Virus record (IMG/VR): IMGVR_UViG_3300044612_001528
Span: 1 to 34,802 of that record
Reading direction: 5' to 3' (one strand)
Origin: a virus
DNA: 34,802 bases
Position numbers and translations under genes: made by a program. Of the stretch, positions 13,646 through 22,405 are shown piece by piece (position 1 is the first letter of the stretch; every line of letters starts with the position of its first letter). Below the pieces are notes generated by a model. It had not been told where the DNA came from and did no database searches. It saw nothing but the letters and a program-made list of their open reading frames with translations.

Positions 13646-14683
13646 TCAGATCCTCGCGTAGTCAACCATGAGGTAACCGTCGGGCCGCGTCATCACAGCG
13701 TCCGGCATGACCTCGAGGACGTCCTGCGCCATGACGCCCACGCGCGGCGACTCGTTTTCGTTGTCCCAGAGGTAGCGGAACAGGTAAAGCGGCAAGCCGG
13801 AATCGGTTTTGCCAATTTCCTGCACGTCCTTTTTGAGGCGGCGGTCGGAGAATCTGCCCGCAGCGTAGCCGCCAGCCGCGCCGGCCGCAGCGCTTTTGCC
13901 AATGTCGAGCGCCGCACCACCAATAGGGCCGAACCAGCCGCCGTCCGCGTTGTACTGCGCCACCTGCGAGTTGTAGAGGTTCTGCGCATAGTCGGAACCC
14001 GCCTTGGTCGCGCCCAGAATGTCGGGGCCGGCGGTGTATTGCTGCTGGGGCACCGGCGCAAAGTTGGGCGCAGTAGGCGACGACTGTTGGCGCGCAGCGC
14101 CCAGCAGGTTCATGTAGTGATCCTGCATCTTCTGGCCGGCCTCGAGCCCGTACAGGCCGGCTTGGCGGTACAGGTCGTTTTCCTGCTGGCCCTGAGTTCT
14201 CATGGCGTTGTTGTACGCCTCGCTGCCTTGCATGATCCCCTGGTTGGCCAGCTGCGCCAGCAGCGCCTGCCGGTCCTGGTTGATCTGCGGCTGGTAGCGA
14301 GCCATCAGCGCGTCTTGGCCAACCTTGCCGGCGTCACGGGTGAGGCTGCCGCCAAACCGTTTGAGGTAAGTGCCGAGCTGCCCGGCAATTTGGCTCGAGA
14401 TTTGGTTCTGGCGGTTTAACAGGCCCTGCTGCGCGCTGCTGTAATTGAGGTTCTGAACCCAGTTGCCGTTCTTGTCCTTGGTGTAGGTGATGCTGCCGAA
14501 CGGCGTGTTCTGGGTGATCCGGTTGTTTTGGAGCGCCTCTAAGGAGTTGGTGCGGTTACCGGCAGCGGTTTCCTTGGCGGCGGCCAGAAAGTCCGGCGCA
14601 GGCGGCGCTTCCGGGCTGTCTTTCGCCCACATGCCAAGGCGACGGCCGCGTCGCGTGATCAGGCCTAACAATTCACTGCGCAT
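13646..14683 (-). CDS. Virion protein with C-terminal S74-like chaperone domain
   Basis: 345 residues; start ATG 14683 has GGAG 7 nt upstream and overlaps the GNAT gene by 11 nt. The N-terminal 250 residues are Gln/Ala-rich and helical, like internal virion proteins (NRQNQISSQIAGQLGTYLKRFGG). The last about 70 residues are S74-like: FSDRRLKKDVQEIG with the Ser and Lys five apart, then YLFRYLWDNENESPRVGVMAQDVLEVMPDAV. S74 domains normally sit on trimeric fibres, so its presence on an ejection-type protein is unusual, although similar fusions occur in podoviruses. Confidence 0.75.
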   Translation of the reverse strand: MRSELLGLITRRGRRLGMWAKDSPEAPPAPDFLAAAKETAAGNRTNSLEALQNNRITQNTPFGSITYTKDKNGNWVQNLNYSSAQQGLLNRQNQISSQIAGQLGTYLKRFGGSLTRDAGKVGQDALMARYQPQINQDRQALLAQLANQGIMQGSEAYNNAMRTQGQQENDLYRQAGLYGLEAGQKMQDHYMNLLGAARQQSSPTAPNFAPVPQQQYTAGPDILGATKAGSDYAQNLYNSQVAQYNADGGWFGPIGGAALDIGKSAAAGAAGGYAAGRFSDRRLKKDVQEIGKTDSGLPLYLFRYLWDNENESPRVGVMAQDVLEVMPDAVMTRPDGYLMVDYARI

Positions 14684-15086
14684 GGTTTTTCTCCAGCCAT
14701 CTGCAATCGTGTTTCCACATGACGTACACCAGCAAATCGCCAGTCGGGTGCGCGCCAGTGAGTTTTGTTTCTAACGTGAAGCCGAGGTGCTCATCGAACC
14801 GACGGGCTGCGGCGTTGCCTTCCCCCACCAGCCCGGTGATCCGTTGCACCCCAAGCTGCCGGAACGGGTAGTCGAAAATTGCCCACAGAAAGTCGCGGGT
14901 CAGCCAATGGCGGCCATTGCTGGCAATGTGGGCGTTGATGTTCACGCCGTTGAACTCGTTATAGGCGACGCCCGCCACCAGCTCGCCATTCCGCGCCCAG
15001 CCAATGCCGGTGGCGGCGCCAAAGTTCCCGAACTCGTTAGTGCGCGTCGCGACCCAATCAACAACGTCAGGGCCGACGACCAGCAC
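14673..15086 (-). CDS. GNAT-fold acetyltransferase-like protein
   Basis: 137 residues from a GTG in a TAGTG overlap. The acetyl-CoA-binding pattern is present: GVQRITGLVGEGNAAARRFDEHLGFTLE, with preceding beta strands (ELVAGVAYNEFNGVNINAHIAS). Such proteins are regularly found inside podovirus structural operons. They may modify a virion or host protein; the substrate is unknown. It is translationally coupled to the neck protein gene. Confidence 0.75.
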   Translation of the reverse strand: MLVVGPDVVDWVATRTNEFGNFGAATGIGWARNGELVAGVAYNEFNGVNINAHIASNGRHWLTRDFLWAIFDYPFRQLGVQRITGLVGEGNAAARRFDEHLGFTLETKLTGAHPTGDLLVYVMWKHDCRWLEKNHAQ

Positions 15087-16864
15087 TAAATGACGCCCCC
15101 GGCCTCGACGACGTAGTCGGTCGAGATCCAGCTGAGCGGGCTGACGCTAATGGTGCCGACCATGTGCGCTGCGAAGGCGTACCCCATGGCGAACGCGGTT
15201 TGCCAGTCGCGCTTGATGGCGGGGTCGCCGGTCCAGACGCCTGCGTCCCACGTCGCCGTGTCCCACACGGAAGCCGTGTTTTGCGTGAAGCTCGGGATGC
15301 CAGTGGGCGTGCTGGTTTCGAAATCGGCGTTCACGCCCAGCAGCACGTTGGGCCTGCCGTCGGCCATCAGCAGTGGGCGCAGCATTTTCACCTGCTTCAA
15401 CTGCGAGGGGTTGCCGGCGTAGTTGAAGGACTGCAAGCCTTCAAAACTGATCGGCTGGCCGTTGTCCTGGTTGCCGGTCCACGCCAGCGCGACGCTGGTG
15501 CCGGTCGCGAAATAAATCGCGCCTTGATGTCGTTCCCAGCACGTCGCGTTCCAGTTTTTGAACTGGCTCCATGCGCCTGAAATGGTGTTCATGACCAGCT
15601 GGTAGCTGACCGTGTTACTGGTCGGCACGTTCACCAGCAACAAGTTTTCTTCGGGGTACAGCAGGATCTGCCAGCCCGAATTGGCGCCATAGAGCGTGGT
15701 GTAGTCCGACATGGTTTGCTGAATGTTGTCGGTCAACATCATGCGGTCGGTGACGGCCGAGGAGATAAGCGCTTTGGTCAGCGGGGCCACGCCTTCCTTG
15801 GTGATGCACAGCACGTCGCCGCCGTATTTCTGGAAGCAGTTGCGGCCAACGGGCTCGCTGAGCTGGTAGAGGCCCACCAGCGACCATGTAGCGGGCAATG
15901 CCGGGTCGGTGCCCCGGTAGATGGCCACCTGCCCCTCGGAGGTAATCCACGCCGCGTAATCGTCCAGACCATAGCCGCCGTCCACGGTCCATGTTTCCAT
16001 CGCCATCAGGTAGCCGCCGCGCGTAAACAGCGACTCAAAATTGAGCGCCTGCGCTGCGCCGCCGATGCTGTTCACCGGCAGGTAGTACGCGGTGAGACTG
16101 CTGTTGGCGATAAAAAACAGCCTGCCCTTATGCGCGTTCACATGCGTGAAGGTGCTGGGCAAGACGCCGGTGATGGAAGCGTTAATGTTGGGCGTCACCA
16201 CTGGGGCGCCGGTTGCCGGGCTCGCGCTGGGCACGCTAAGGGCGGTGTAGGTGAACGTGTTGGCGCCGGTTCGCACAATGACAAACGAGCCGTTGTAGGC
16301 GGTCTCCGTGGCGCCTGTGATGGTGACCGACATGCCGGTCTGCAGGTTGTGCGCGCCGCTCATGGTGACGGTGCAGGCGGTGCCAACGCTGGTGATCGAG
16401 GTGACCGTTACGGTGAACGCGGCGCTGAAGATATTGCCCCAGCTGGTGCCGTTCCAAACGACAGGCAGGTCGGCCCCGTTCACCGCCACCAGAAAATGGC
16501 CGCCCGGCGTGCCGAAGACCACTTTGCGGAACGAGCCGTTCGACAGGTGCGTGAGTGACGGCGCCGGTGCCGCGCCCGCAGTGCTGACGTCGTAAATGTT
16601 CGCGCCCGTCGCGGCGAACAGGCGCGCCCCGCCGCTGGCCGGCGAGTAACTCATCAGCGTGCGCGCGGTGGTGGCGAGGCTGGTGACGTGGTTCGAGTAG
16701 CCTGGCCGCACGCGCACCGCGTACGGCAGGCAGAAGAAGTTGTCGAGGATCACCGCCTCGTTTGGTTTCTGCTGCGCCAAAGCGTCGCGGGTGTTCCAGC
16801 CGCCGGTGGGCGCGGGCACCGAGACCGTGCGCGAGATTTGCCGGCGTTGGGCCGCTTGGCGCAT
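15086..16864 (-). CDS. Neck/tail structural protein (gp10-like)
   Basis: 592 residues from ATG 16864 in a TGATG overlap; the frame to 17035 upstream runs over the preceding gene. N-terminal VPAPTGGWNTRDALAQQKPNEAVILDNFFCLPYAVRVRPGY is the mark of this family of podovirus neck or packaged-DNA stabilisation proteins. The remainder is beta-rich, as in propeller-like tail-hub proteins. Residues about 185-265 form an inserted beta-sandwich-like stretch (SGAHNLQTGMSVTITGATETAYNGSF). It probably joins the gateway protein encoded just upstream. Confidence 0.75.
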   Translation of the reverse strand: MRQAAQRRQISRTVSVPAPTGGWNTRDALAQQKPNEAVILDNFFCLPYAVRVRPGYSNHVTSLATTARTLMSYSPASGGARLFAATGANIYDVSTAGAAPAPSLTHLSNGSFRKVVFGTPGGHFLVAVNGADLPVVWNGTSWGNIFSAAFTVTVTSITSVGTACTVTMSGAHNLQTGMSVTITGATETAYNGSFVIVRTGANTFTYTALSVPSASPATGAPVVTPNINASITGVLPSTFTHVNAHKGRLFFIANSSLTAYYLPVNSIGGAAQALNFESLFTRGGYLMAMETWTVDGGYGLDDYAAWITSEGQVAIYRGTDPALPATWSLVGLYQLSEPVGRNCFQKYGGDVLCITKEGVAPLTKALISSAVTDRMMLTDNIQQTMSDYTTLYGANSGWQILLYPEENLLLVNVPTSNTVSYQLVMNTISGAWSQFKNWNATCWERHQGAIYFATGTSVALAWTGNQDNGQPISFEGLQSFNYAGNPSQLKQVKMLRPLLMADGRPNVLLGVNADFETSTPTGIPSFTQNTASVWDTATWDAGVWTGDPAIKRDWQTAFAMGYAFAAHMVGTISVSPLSWISTDYVVEAGGVI

Positions 16865-17604
16865 CAGTTCCAGCTTCCAGCCGGCACGATGACCACCGGC
16901 GGCACGTCGTACTTGGCGCCCGTCATGGTCAGCGTGGGCTTGGCCCCGTCGCGGTTCATGACGTCGAGCAGGCGGGCTTCGTACTTGCGGAAGTCCTCGG
17001 CGTACTGCAGGCCCTTCGCCGCTTTCCAGCGCCACACCGTGCCGAGAATGACGAGCTGCTCGTCGAGCACCGTGGTGTCGAGGTCAGACGTCCACGTCGA
17101 AGATCCCACGCCAAGGTTGGTGGTGATCCAAGCGTTTGAAATGTACTCGAAAGCGCACGTCTGCCCGGCCGTTGGCACAGGGTAAAAATTGATCGCGCCA
17201 GAGATAATGCGGAACCGGTTGAACGGCCCGTTGATCTGCATGGCCTGTGCCTGTTGCCAGTCCTGCTGGGAATCCGGGCCATACACCGGCCGGCGAAGCG
17301 AGCGGTTCCAGATGGTGTTGTTGACGATCCATTCAAACCCGGTGGTGATGGCCGCCAGCGTGGTTTGCAGTTGGGTGGCCACCGTGGTGAACGTGGCTTC
17401 CTGCTGCAGGGCCTGCCACGAGTAGCGCGACAGCTGCTCGCGGCCTTCCTCAAGGCTGAGCTCGAGCAGCTGGATCACCTGCGGATCTGTGCTGGTGACC
17501 ACCGCGTTCGGCGCCAGAATGCCAATGCGCCGGCACACCGACTGAATGAGTTGCAGCAGCGTGAGGCTGCCGCTGGCACTAAGCGCGGGGACTACGATTG
17601 TCAC
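16864..17604 (-). CDS. Head-to-tail gateway protein (gp4-like)
   Basis: 246 residues from a GTG at 17604 with AAGGTGA about 8 nt upstream. LLQLIQSVCRRIGILAPNAV, EGREQLSRYSWQALQQEATF and a WRWKAAKGLQYAEDFRKYEARL helix match the P22 gp4/T7 gp11-like tail-accessory fold in podoviruses. It would plug onto the portal and carry the neck protein encoded next. Confidence 0.75.
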   Translation of the reverse strand: MTIVVPALSASGSLTLLQLIQSVCRRIGILAPNAVVTSTDPQVIQLLELSLEEGREQLSRYSWQALQQEATFTTVATQLQTTLAAITTGFEWIVNNTIWNRSLRRPVYGPDSQQDWQQAQAMQINGPFNRFRIISGAINFYPVPTAGQTCAFEYISNAWITTNLGVGSSTWTSDLDTTVLDEQLVILGTVWRWKAAKGLQYAEDFRKYEARLLDVMNRDGAKPTLTMTGAKYDVPPVVIVPAGSWN

Positions 17605-17607
17605 TGT

Positions 17608-17895
17608 TTAGATCACCTTGAATTGCGCAATGACCACTACTGCCACCACGGGCAGCGTCAGGTTCCAAAACCACGAATGAAAGTTCCACACGCGAGGATC
17701 TGCCCAACCCCACCAGGGCAGGTTGGCGCGGCGTCCTTTGCCGTAGTGTTCAATCCACTTGTATTCGGCCTGGGCGTGTTCGCGGCCGATAAACACGCCA
17801 GCGCCCAACGCAGCGCCCGCCCACCAGTTGCCGGTGGCAAAGCCCACAATAGCTTGCACGGCGACGGCGACTAGAAAATGCTCAAGCTCGTACAT
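17608..17895 (-). CDS. Conserved small phage membrane protein
   Basis: 95 residues with two hydrophobic segments at both ends: VAVAVQAIVGFATGNWWAGAALGAGVFIG (about 9-37) and LTLPVVAVVVIAQF (about 78-92). The central EHAQAEYKWIEHYGKGRR and PWWGWADPRVWN are conserved-looking. The type is familiar from podovirus structural operons, function unknown. The ATG at 17895 overlaps the stop of the frame-shifted tailspike end (TGATG), which supports that reading. Confidence 0.75.
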   Translation of the reverse strand: MYELEHFLVAVAVQAIVGFATGNWWAGAALGAGVFIGREHAQAEYKWIEHYGKGRRANLPWWGWADPRVWNFHSWFWNLTLPVVAVVVIAQFKVI

Positions 17896-18002
17896 CAGTC
17901 GACCTTCTGCACCATGAAGTTGGCTTCGTTGTTGGCGTGGCCAAAAACACCGTTAGCGTTGCTGTGCGCCACGATTAAGATTTTGCCGTCAACATGCCAT
18001 TG
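17895..18002 (-). other. Probable true C-terminus of tailspike in the -1 frame
   Basis: In the frame one base off the tailspike frame, the sequence reads WHVDGKILIVAHSNANGVFG, then HANNEANFMVQKVD and a TGA that overlaps the next gene's start. It looks like a normal beta-structured end, and stop/start coupling is the rule in this operon. One missing base near 18000 would fuse it to the tailspike (about 680 residues). A sequencing indel, a real mutation or a programmed shift are possible. Confidence 0.65.
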
Positions 18003-19936
18003 AAACGGCATTGAACGCGCACGTCTGTCATTGCAACTGCCGCAAACGCTTGCACAGCAAGATTGCCTGAATTGGTGACAATTGCCGTTGTGAGTGACCC
18101 CGGCTCGTAAGAAGCTTTTGCTGTGCTGGTCAATGCGGCGCCAGTCCATGTCACTTCATTGGACCGCTGGCTCACATCATTCACGTTGCCAGTTCTGGCC
18201 CCATTCACCACAGCGATTCCATACGCTCTGTCGTTTGCGCCTGCGGTGCCTAACGCTAAATATGTGCTGGAGCCTGCGCCGGGGTTAAATAGCGCCCATT
18301 CAAAGCTCGGATTGATTAGCATGAACGGGGGCAATGAACTGCCGGCGTTATAATTTGCTGTACAAGTAATAAACTTGTGTTCGACAAGCGTCGTGCCGGG
18401 GCCGCCACCATTCAAAACGCCAGTCGTGCAATTTGACGTGGTGTTGCCCTGATACGAAATACCGCCGCCAGTTGTTTGGATGCCGGTTACGCAATTACCT
18501 ATGAGGTTGTCCGACACAACAATTGCTTCGCTTCGATACGAACCCGAGTTCATCCCGATGTCGAAGTTGCGAATGATGTTGTTCGATACTTCAATATTTT
18601 TAGGGTTTCCATTTGCATCGTCAGTAATGACGATGCCCCACGAATTTGAGCCAGACGCCGTTCCTAAATAGCTGATGTTGTTGTTTGCTATGGTGACGTA
18701 CTGCGGAACATACCCAGTGCCGCTGATGTTGTTGTATAGCAAGGCGATCCCGTAGACCGTTGTGCCGGACGAAAGGACAAGGTTATTGCTCGACACAACA
18801 ACGTATTGTGCGTTTTCCTCAATGTGGATTGCGCCAGCTGAAGACATGCCGAACGATCCAAATATCACGTTGTTCGACACAGTCCCGCGCTGCGCGGAGG
18901 AAATGGCCACAGCAATGTTAAATCCGCCGGTTGCCGTCTTGCTGTCGTGGAATGCGCAGTTGACTACAGAGAAATCTGTCATTTCACCTAAGGGCGAATT
19001 AAGGCTGACGTTCTCCGCATAAATAAAACCGAAATCGCATCCGCTGACGGTTATCCTGCGGTTAATTGCGGTGCTGGCATTGGTCTTCAAAAACGGATAA
19101 ACGAGGTTGTAGAAACCGCACGCCGCAACTTGCAAATCATTTTGCGTGCCGCTAGACGCAAAGCCAATTCCATGCACTGTGCTGTTTCTCGTTCCTGCGG
19201 TGTCGGTCACTCCGCCGTTGATGTTGCAGTTGATAATCCTAAGACCGGATTGCGCAAACTGAAACACCACGACCTGCTGGGTGGCGACCTCAACCACTTG
19301 GATTGTCATGTCTCGGATGGTGACGTTGCCTTGGCAACCGAACAGCTGGCTGAACGTAATGGCAGTGCCCGATGCAGTGAAACTTAACGTGGTTTGATTG
19401 ATTCCGTCGCCTTGAATGACCGAATTTGCTGGCAACGTGAAACATGTCGTTGCGCTGTTGTTAATTTGATATGAGCCAGTTGGAAATAAAATTCTTCCGC
19501 CTGTCGCAATAGCTGCTAACGCGGCGGTGATGGCCGATTTGTTATCTGTCACCCCATCCCCAACCGCGCCGAAGTCGGTGACGCTCACCGTCTCCTGCAG
19601 CTTCCCTTGAACAGTGCGAGACACGGCGCCCGTGCCTGCAGGGAGGTAATACAAATCCTGCCCTTGCGCCGGGTCCTCGAGCAGCACGTCCGTGATCGTC
19701 GTGGTCGTGTAGCCGGTCTTGCTGCAAACAATGTCGTAGCGGCCGTCGGCCGCATAAAATTGCAGGCGGCCGGTGTCAGAGCTGATGGTGGGGTTCGTCA
19801 GCGCAGTCACGCCGTTATCCGAATACAGCGACGCGAGGGTCGTGGTGCCGGTGAGGTACACCGCGCAGCTGGCGCTGGCCAGCGGCGCGAGTGAGCCGCC
19901 AACAACGGTGGCAATGTCGTTGACGTACTTCTGCAT
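17975..19936 (-). CDS. Tailspike with right-handed beta-helix
   Basis: 653 residues as written. N-terminal about 100 residues form a head-binding-like domain (CAVYLTGTTTLASLYSDNG and DGRYDIVCSKTGYTTT). VTDFGAVGDGVTDNKSAI (about 119-136) is the standard opening of pectate-lyase-like beta-helices, followed by many parallel-beta repeats with NN/SN motifs (VSNNVIFGSF, IANNNISYLG, VSNNIIRNF). It probably binds or degrades a surface polysaccharide. GC is lower than in flanking genes, consistent with host-range exchange. The C-terminus seems cut by a frameshift near 18000 (see the next frame). Start ATG overlaps the preceding stop (TAATG). Confidence 0.88.
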   Translation of the reverse strand: MQKYVNDIATVVGGSLAPLASASCAVYLTGTTTLASLYSDNGVTALTNPTISSDTGRLQFYAADGRYDIVCSKTGYTTTTITDVLLEDPAQGQDLYYLPAGTGAVSRTVQGKLQETVSVTDFGAVGDGVTDNKSAITAALAAIATGGRILFPTGSYQINNSATTCFTLPANSVIQGDGINQTTLSFTASGTAITFSQLFGCQGNVTIRDMTIQVVEVATQQVVVFQFAQSGLRIINCNINGGVTDTAGTRNSTVHGIGFASSGTQNDLQVAACGFYNLVYPFLKTNASTAINRRITVSGCDFGFIYAENVSLNSPLGEMTDFSVVNCAFHDSKTATGGFNIAVAISSAQRGTVSNNVIFGSFGMSSAGAIHIEENAQYVVVSSNNLVLSSGTTVYGIALLYNNISGTGYVPQYVTIANNNISYLGTASGSNSWGIVITDDANGNPKNIEVSNNIIRNFDIGMNSGSYRSEAIVVSDNLIGNCVTGIQTTGGGISYQGNTTSNCTTGVLNGGGPGTTLVEHKFITCTANYNAGSSLPPFMLINPSFEWALFNPGAGSSTYLALGTAGANDRAYGIAVVNGARTGNVNDVSQRSNEVTWTGAALTSTAKASYEPGSLTTAIVTNSGNLAVQAFAAVAMTDVRVQCRFNGMLTAKS

Positions 19937-20535
19937 TACGCGGCCTCGTCAATGGTGCGGCGGTGCCGCTTGGGTTTGTCGTCTTCCAGCGCGTCGAGGC
20001 GCGCGGCTAAGCGCTCCACCTGGTCGCGCAGTTGGCGGTTCTCTTCTTTTGCCAGCGCGAGCTCACGCACGACGGGCTCAAGGTCTTTCTTCGCCTGCAG
20101 CTCGGCTTTGGCCATGTCGCGCAGCACGCGGCCGTCGAGGCCAATTTCGCCGAGCGTGGTGTCCGGGCAGGCGGCCAAGTCCTCAAGGGTCGGGAACTTC
20201 GCGGCCAGCTGTTCGCGGCGGCTTTTCAGAATGCGTTCCCACGTCATGAGCGGCGTGCCTTCGCGCGGCAGCTCGCGGCCAGCGCGGTATTCGCTCAGCG
20301 CGTTTTTGAACTGCGCCACCCAGCTGTGGTCGTAACGGCCCTCGCGGGCTTCGCGGCCTTTGCGCTCGACGAAGTCGTCGGCGAAAAACTCCATGGGGTC
20401 GCCACGGTGGCCATGCGGGGTGATGCGAATGAAGGTGACCAGTTTCGGCACTTCATAGCCGGCTGCGGTCGACTGCTCGGCGTCGACGCCGTGTTCGCGC
20501 TGAACGAAATCAAAAAACGGAATGCGGTTGTCCAT
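19936..20535 (-). CDS. Structural-operon protein with C-terminal coiled coil
   Basis: 199 residues from ATG 20535 with AAGGAG 4 nt upstream. The first half (DNRIPFFDFVQREHG, EVPKLVTFIRITPHGHRGDPMEFFADDF) is compact; about 105-150 has LEDLAACPDTTLGEIGL and DGRVLRDMAKAEL; the last third is coiled coil (EENRQLRDQVERLAARLDALE) with a basic tail. Its place between capsid and tailspike genes matches a conserved podovirus gene. Function unknown. Confidence 0.65.
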   Translation of the reverse strand: MDNRIPFFDFVQREHGVDAEQSTAAGYEVPKLVTFIRITPHGHRGDPMEFFADDFVERKGREAREGRYDHSWVAQFKNALSEYRAGRELPREGTPLMTWERILKSRREQLAAKFPTLEDLAACPDTTLGEIGLDGRVLRDMAKAELQAKKDLEPVVRELALAKEENRQLRDQVERLAARLDALEDDKPKRHRRTIDEAA

Positions 20536-20583
20536 ACGTCTCCTTAAGCGGTTGCGCTTTGTTCTGAGCGCTGTCGAGCGCCC

Positions 20584-20611
20584 AAAAAAAAGCGCCCTCC
20601 GAAGAGGGCGC
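20584..20611 (-). terminator. Strong intrinsic terminator after the cement gene
   Basis: Minus-strand stem of 8 bp (GCGCCCTC/GAGGGCGC) closed by a UUCG tetraloop and followed by eight U. It separates capsid/cement genes from the tail module and would lower downstream expression relative to capsid. Confidence 0.88.
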
Positions 20612-20634
20612 CCCAAGGCCAACAGGCCGAATGC

Positions 20635-21375
20635 TTAGGTGATAGCACCCTGCGCAAACGGACGGTTGAACGTGACGTTGTTGAAGTGGTTCGTGCCGTC
20701 GTTGAACGTCTCCGTGGCAGTCACGGAGCCGGTGGCGGACGAGTTGCTGGCCAACGTCACCGTCCGGTTGTCCGGATCAATGGCGGTGATCAGCGAGGTC
20801 GTGATGCCGGTGCCAGACACCGAGCCACCAACAAACCAACCGTCGGTGTTGGACACCCGCAGAACGGGCGAGCCGTTCTGGGTAACGGTGTTGGCCTTGG
20901 CCACGGTGGTGGACGACGGCCGGGTTGAACGGCAGTTCACCAGCTGCTTGCCAGCGGAGTTCGCGCCAGCCTGACCGGCGGCCACAATGCCGATGGCGGT
21001 GTCAGCCGCAACCGAGGCAGACGACCACGCGACGTAAGAGCCGGAGATCACGATCCACAGGAAGTAAGTGCCGGTGGCGTTGCCGCTGGGGATGGCGTTG
21101 AGGTTGAACCCAACAGACTTGCCCAGGTTGGCCGTGTTGGCCACCAGCGTGGCGGTGTAGGAACTCGCGACGTCGTAAGCCATCACGGCGCCGGTACGCA
21201 GCGGCGTGCCGTTGGTGAAGCTGAACTGGACGTACATGAGTTCCTGGCCGCCCCAGTAGGGGTCGGCCACGGAAATCACAGTGCCCAGCGCGTGGCGCTG
21301 AACGGTGTCGGGGGTGTTCCAGTTGCCAATGGCTTGAGAGCCAACGAACGGAACAATGCTTGCGGAAGTCGTCAT
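20635..21375 (-). CDS. Putative capsid cement/decoration protein
   Basis: 246 residues, Ser/Thr/Ala/Val-rich and all-beta in appearance, with no enzyme motif. AAGGAGA lies 6 nt upstream of the ATG. It directly follows the major capsid gene and precedes a strong terminator, the place of the cement protein in BPP-1-like podoviruses. Segments: QELMYVQFSFTNGTPLRTGAVMAYD and VLRVSNTDGWFVGGSVSGTGI. The name is inferred from position and composition. Confidence 0.65.
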   Translation of the reverse strand: MTTSASIVPFVGSQAIGNWNTPDTVQRHALGTVISVADPYWGGQELMYVQFSFTNGTPLRTGAVMAYDVASSYTATLVANTANLGKSVGFNLNAIPSGNATGTYFLWIVISGSYVAWSSASVAADTAIGIVAAGQAGANSAGKQLVNCRSTRPSSTTVAKANTVTQNGSPVLRVSNTDGWFVGGSVSGTGITTSLITAIDPDNRTVTLASNSSATGSVTATETFNDGTNHFNNVTFNRPFAQGAIT

Positions 21376-21387
21376 GTCAGATCTCCT

Positions 21388-22383
21388 TTAGGCCTTGATC
21401 ACGCCCTGCAGCGAACGATTCGACAGGGCAAGGTTGCCTTGGAAAATGATCGTGCGGACAAGCGCGTCCTGATTGATGGAGTCAACCTCCGGGAGCATGG
21501 TCATGTTGGCGTCCTGATGAACGACCAGATCCATGTACTCGGTGTTGAGGAAGTAGGCGTGGGCCGCCGGGATACCGCCTGACGAATCGAAGAACACGTC
21601 AGCCGACTTGTACTTCATGGAGATCATGCCGCCCTTGCCGTTCTCGTCGCTGGTGTAGCGCTTGAGGCTGGTCTGGCTCTGCTCGTAGAAGGTGAAGTAA
21701 TCGTCGGACATGACGATCAGATCCGGCATATCCGAACCACGGGTGAGGCGAATCCACAGCGGCAGCATCAGCGACTCAATCGTCGAGGCCGACGGGGTGA
21801 TCGCGGAGCCGCCCTGCAGCGGGGCGGCAGCGGACTGAACCACGTTCTGCCAGAACGAATAGGTGCTGGAGTTGATACCGCCCACCGTGCCGGTGCCGGC
21901 GTCCGCCACCAGCGCCTGCAGACCGTTGATCTGGTTGGCGGCGGTGCCGTCGCTGTACAGGTCGACGCTGAGACCGTTGGCCAGCGAGTTCTGGGCGTTT
22001 TTCACCTTGGCCTTGATGAAGTTCACGATGCGGTTTTCGCCGCTGTTCGTGCGCATTTCGAGACCGCTGATGGCGATATTCACCGCCACCTGACGCCACG
22101 GGTATTCCGCAGCGGAGAGCACGTCGACCGCGTTGATCGCCAGCACGTCGAAACCCGAATAACGGGTGTAGGTGCTGTTGGCCGCGTACTCGAGCGGCAT
22201 GGCAATGCTGAGACCGCCGTCCTCGAGGCGAACCTTGCCGCCTTCGGACAGGCGCCGAAACAGCGCGTTGTGTTTGGTGACGTTATCCGCCACGTCTTTG
22301 CGGTGCGCACGATAGGTCGTGGCCACCAGTTCCGAGAAAACGCCGAAATTACCGGCGCTATAGCCTTGCCCTGGAGACGGCAT
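21388..22383 (-). CDS. Major capsid protein
   Basis: 331 residues, usual for an HK97-fold capsid subunit without a long delta domain. AGGAG lies 9 nt upstream of the ATG. Features include the N-terminal GQGYSAGNFGVFSELVATTYRAHRKDV, LEDGGLSIAMPLEYAANSTYTRYSGFD, an A-domain-like IESLMLPLWIRLTRGSDMPDLIVMSDDYFTFYEQ and MISMKYKSADVFFDSSGG. Position after scaffold and before the cement-like gene supports it. Confidence 0.88.
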   Translation of the reverse strand: MPSPGQGYSAGNFGVFSELVATTYRAHRKDVADNVTKHNALFRRLSEGGKVRLEDGGLSIAMPLEYAANSTYTRYSGFDVLAINAVDVLSAAEYPWRQVAVNIAISGLEMRTNSGENRIVNFIKAKVKNAQNSLANGLSVDLYSDGTAANQINGLQALVADAGTGTVGGINSSTYSFWQNVVQSAAAPLQGGSAITPSASTIESLMLPLWIRLTRGSDMPDLIVMSDDYFTFYEQSQTSLKRYTSDENGKGGMISMKYKSADVFFDSSGGIPAAHAYFLNTEYMDLVVHQDANMTMLPEVDSINQDALVRTIIFQGNLALSNRSLQGVIKA

Positions 22384-22405
22384 GGTTGGTTACTCCTAAA
22401 TTGGG

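Noticed and set aside
15716-16558. 280-codon + strand ORF in the neck gene
   Set aside because: Antisense shadow; low-complexity Val/Gly/Arg/His translation.
17895-18149. Independent 84-residue gene after the tailspike
   Set aside because: Its N-terminal half is antisense-like noise over the tailspike frame; only the last 35 residues look like protein, best explained as the shifted tailspike end.
8880-19936. Diversity-generating retroelement as in Bordetella BPP-1
   Set aside because: The structural layout recalls BPP-1, but no reverse transcriptase gene, template repeat or C-lectin variable region is seen in the window.
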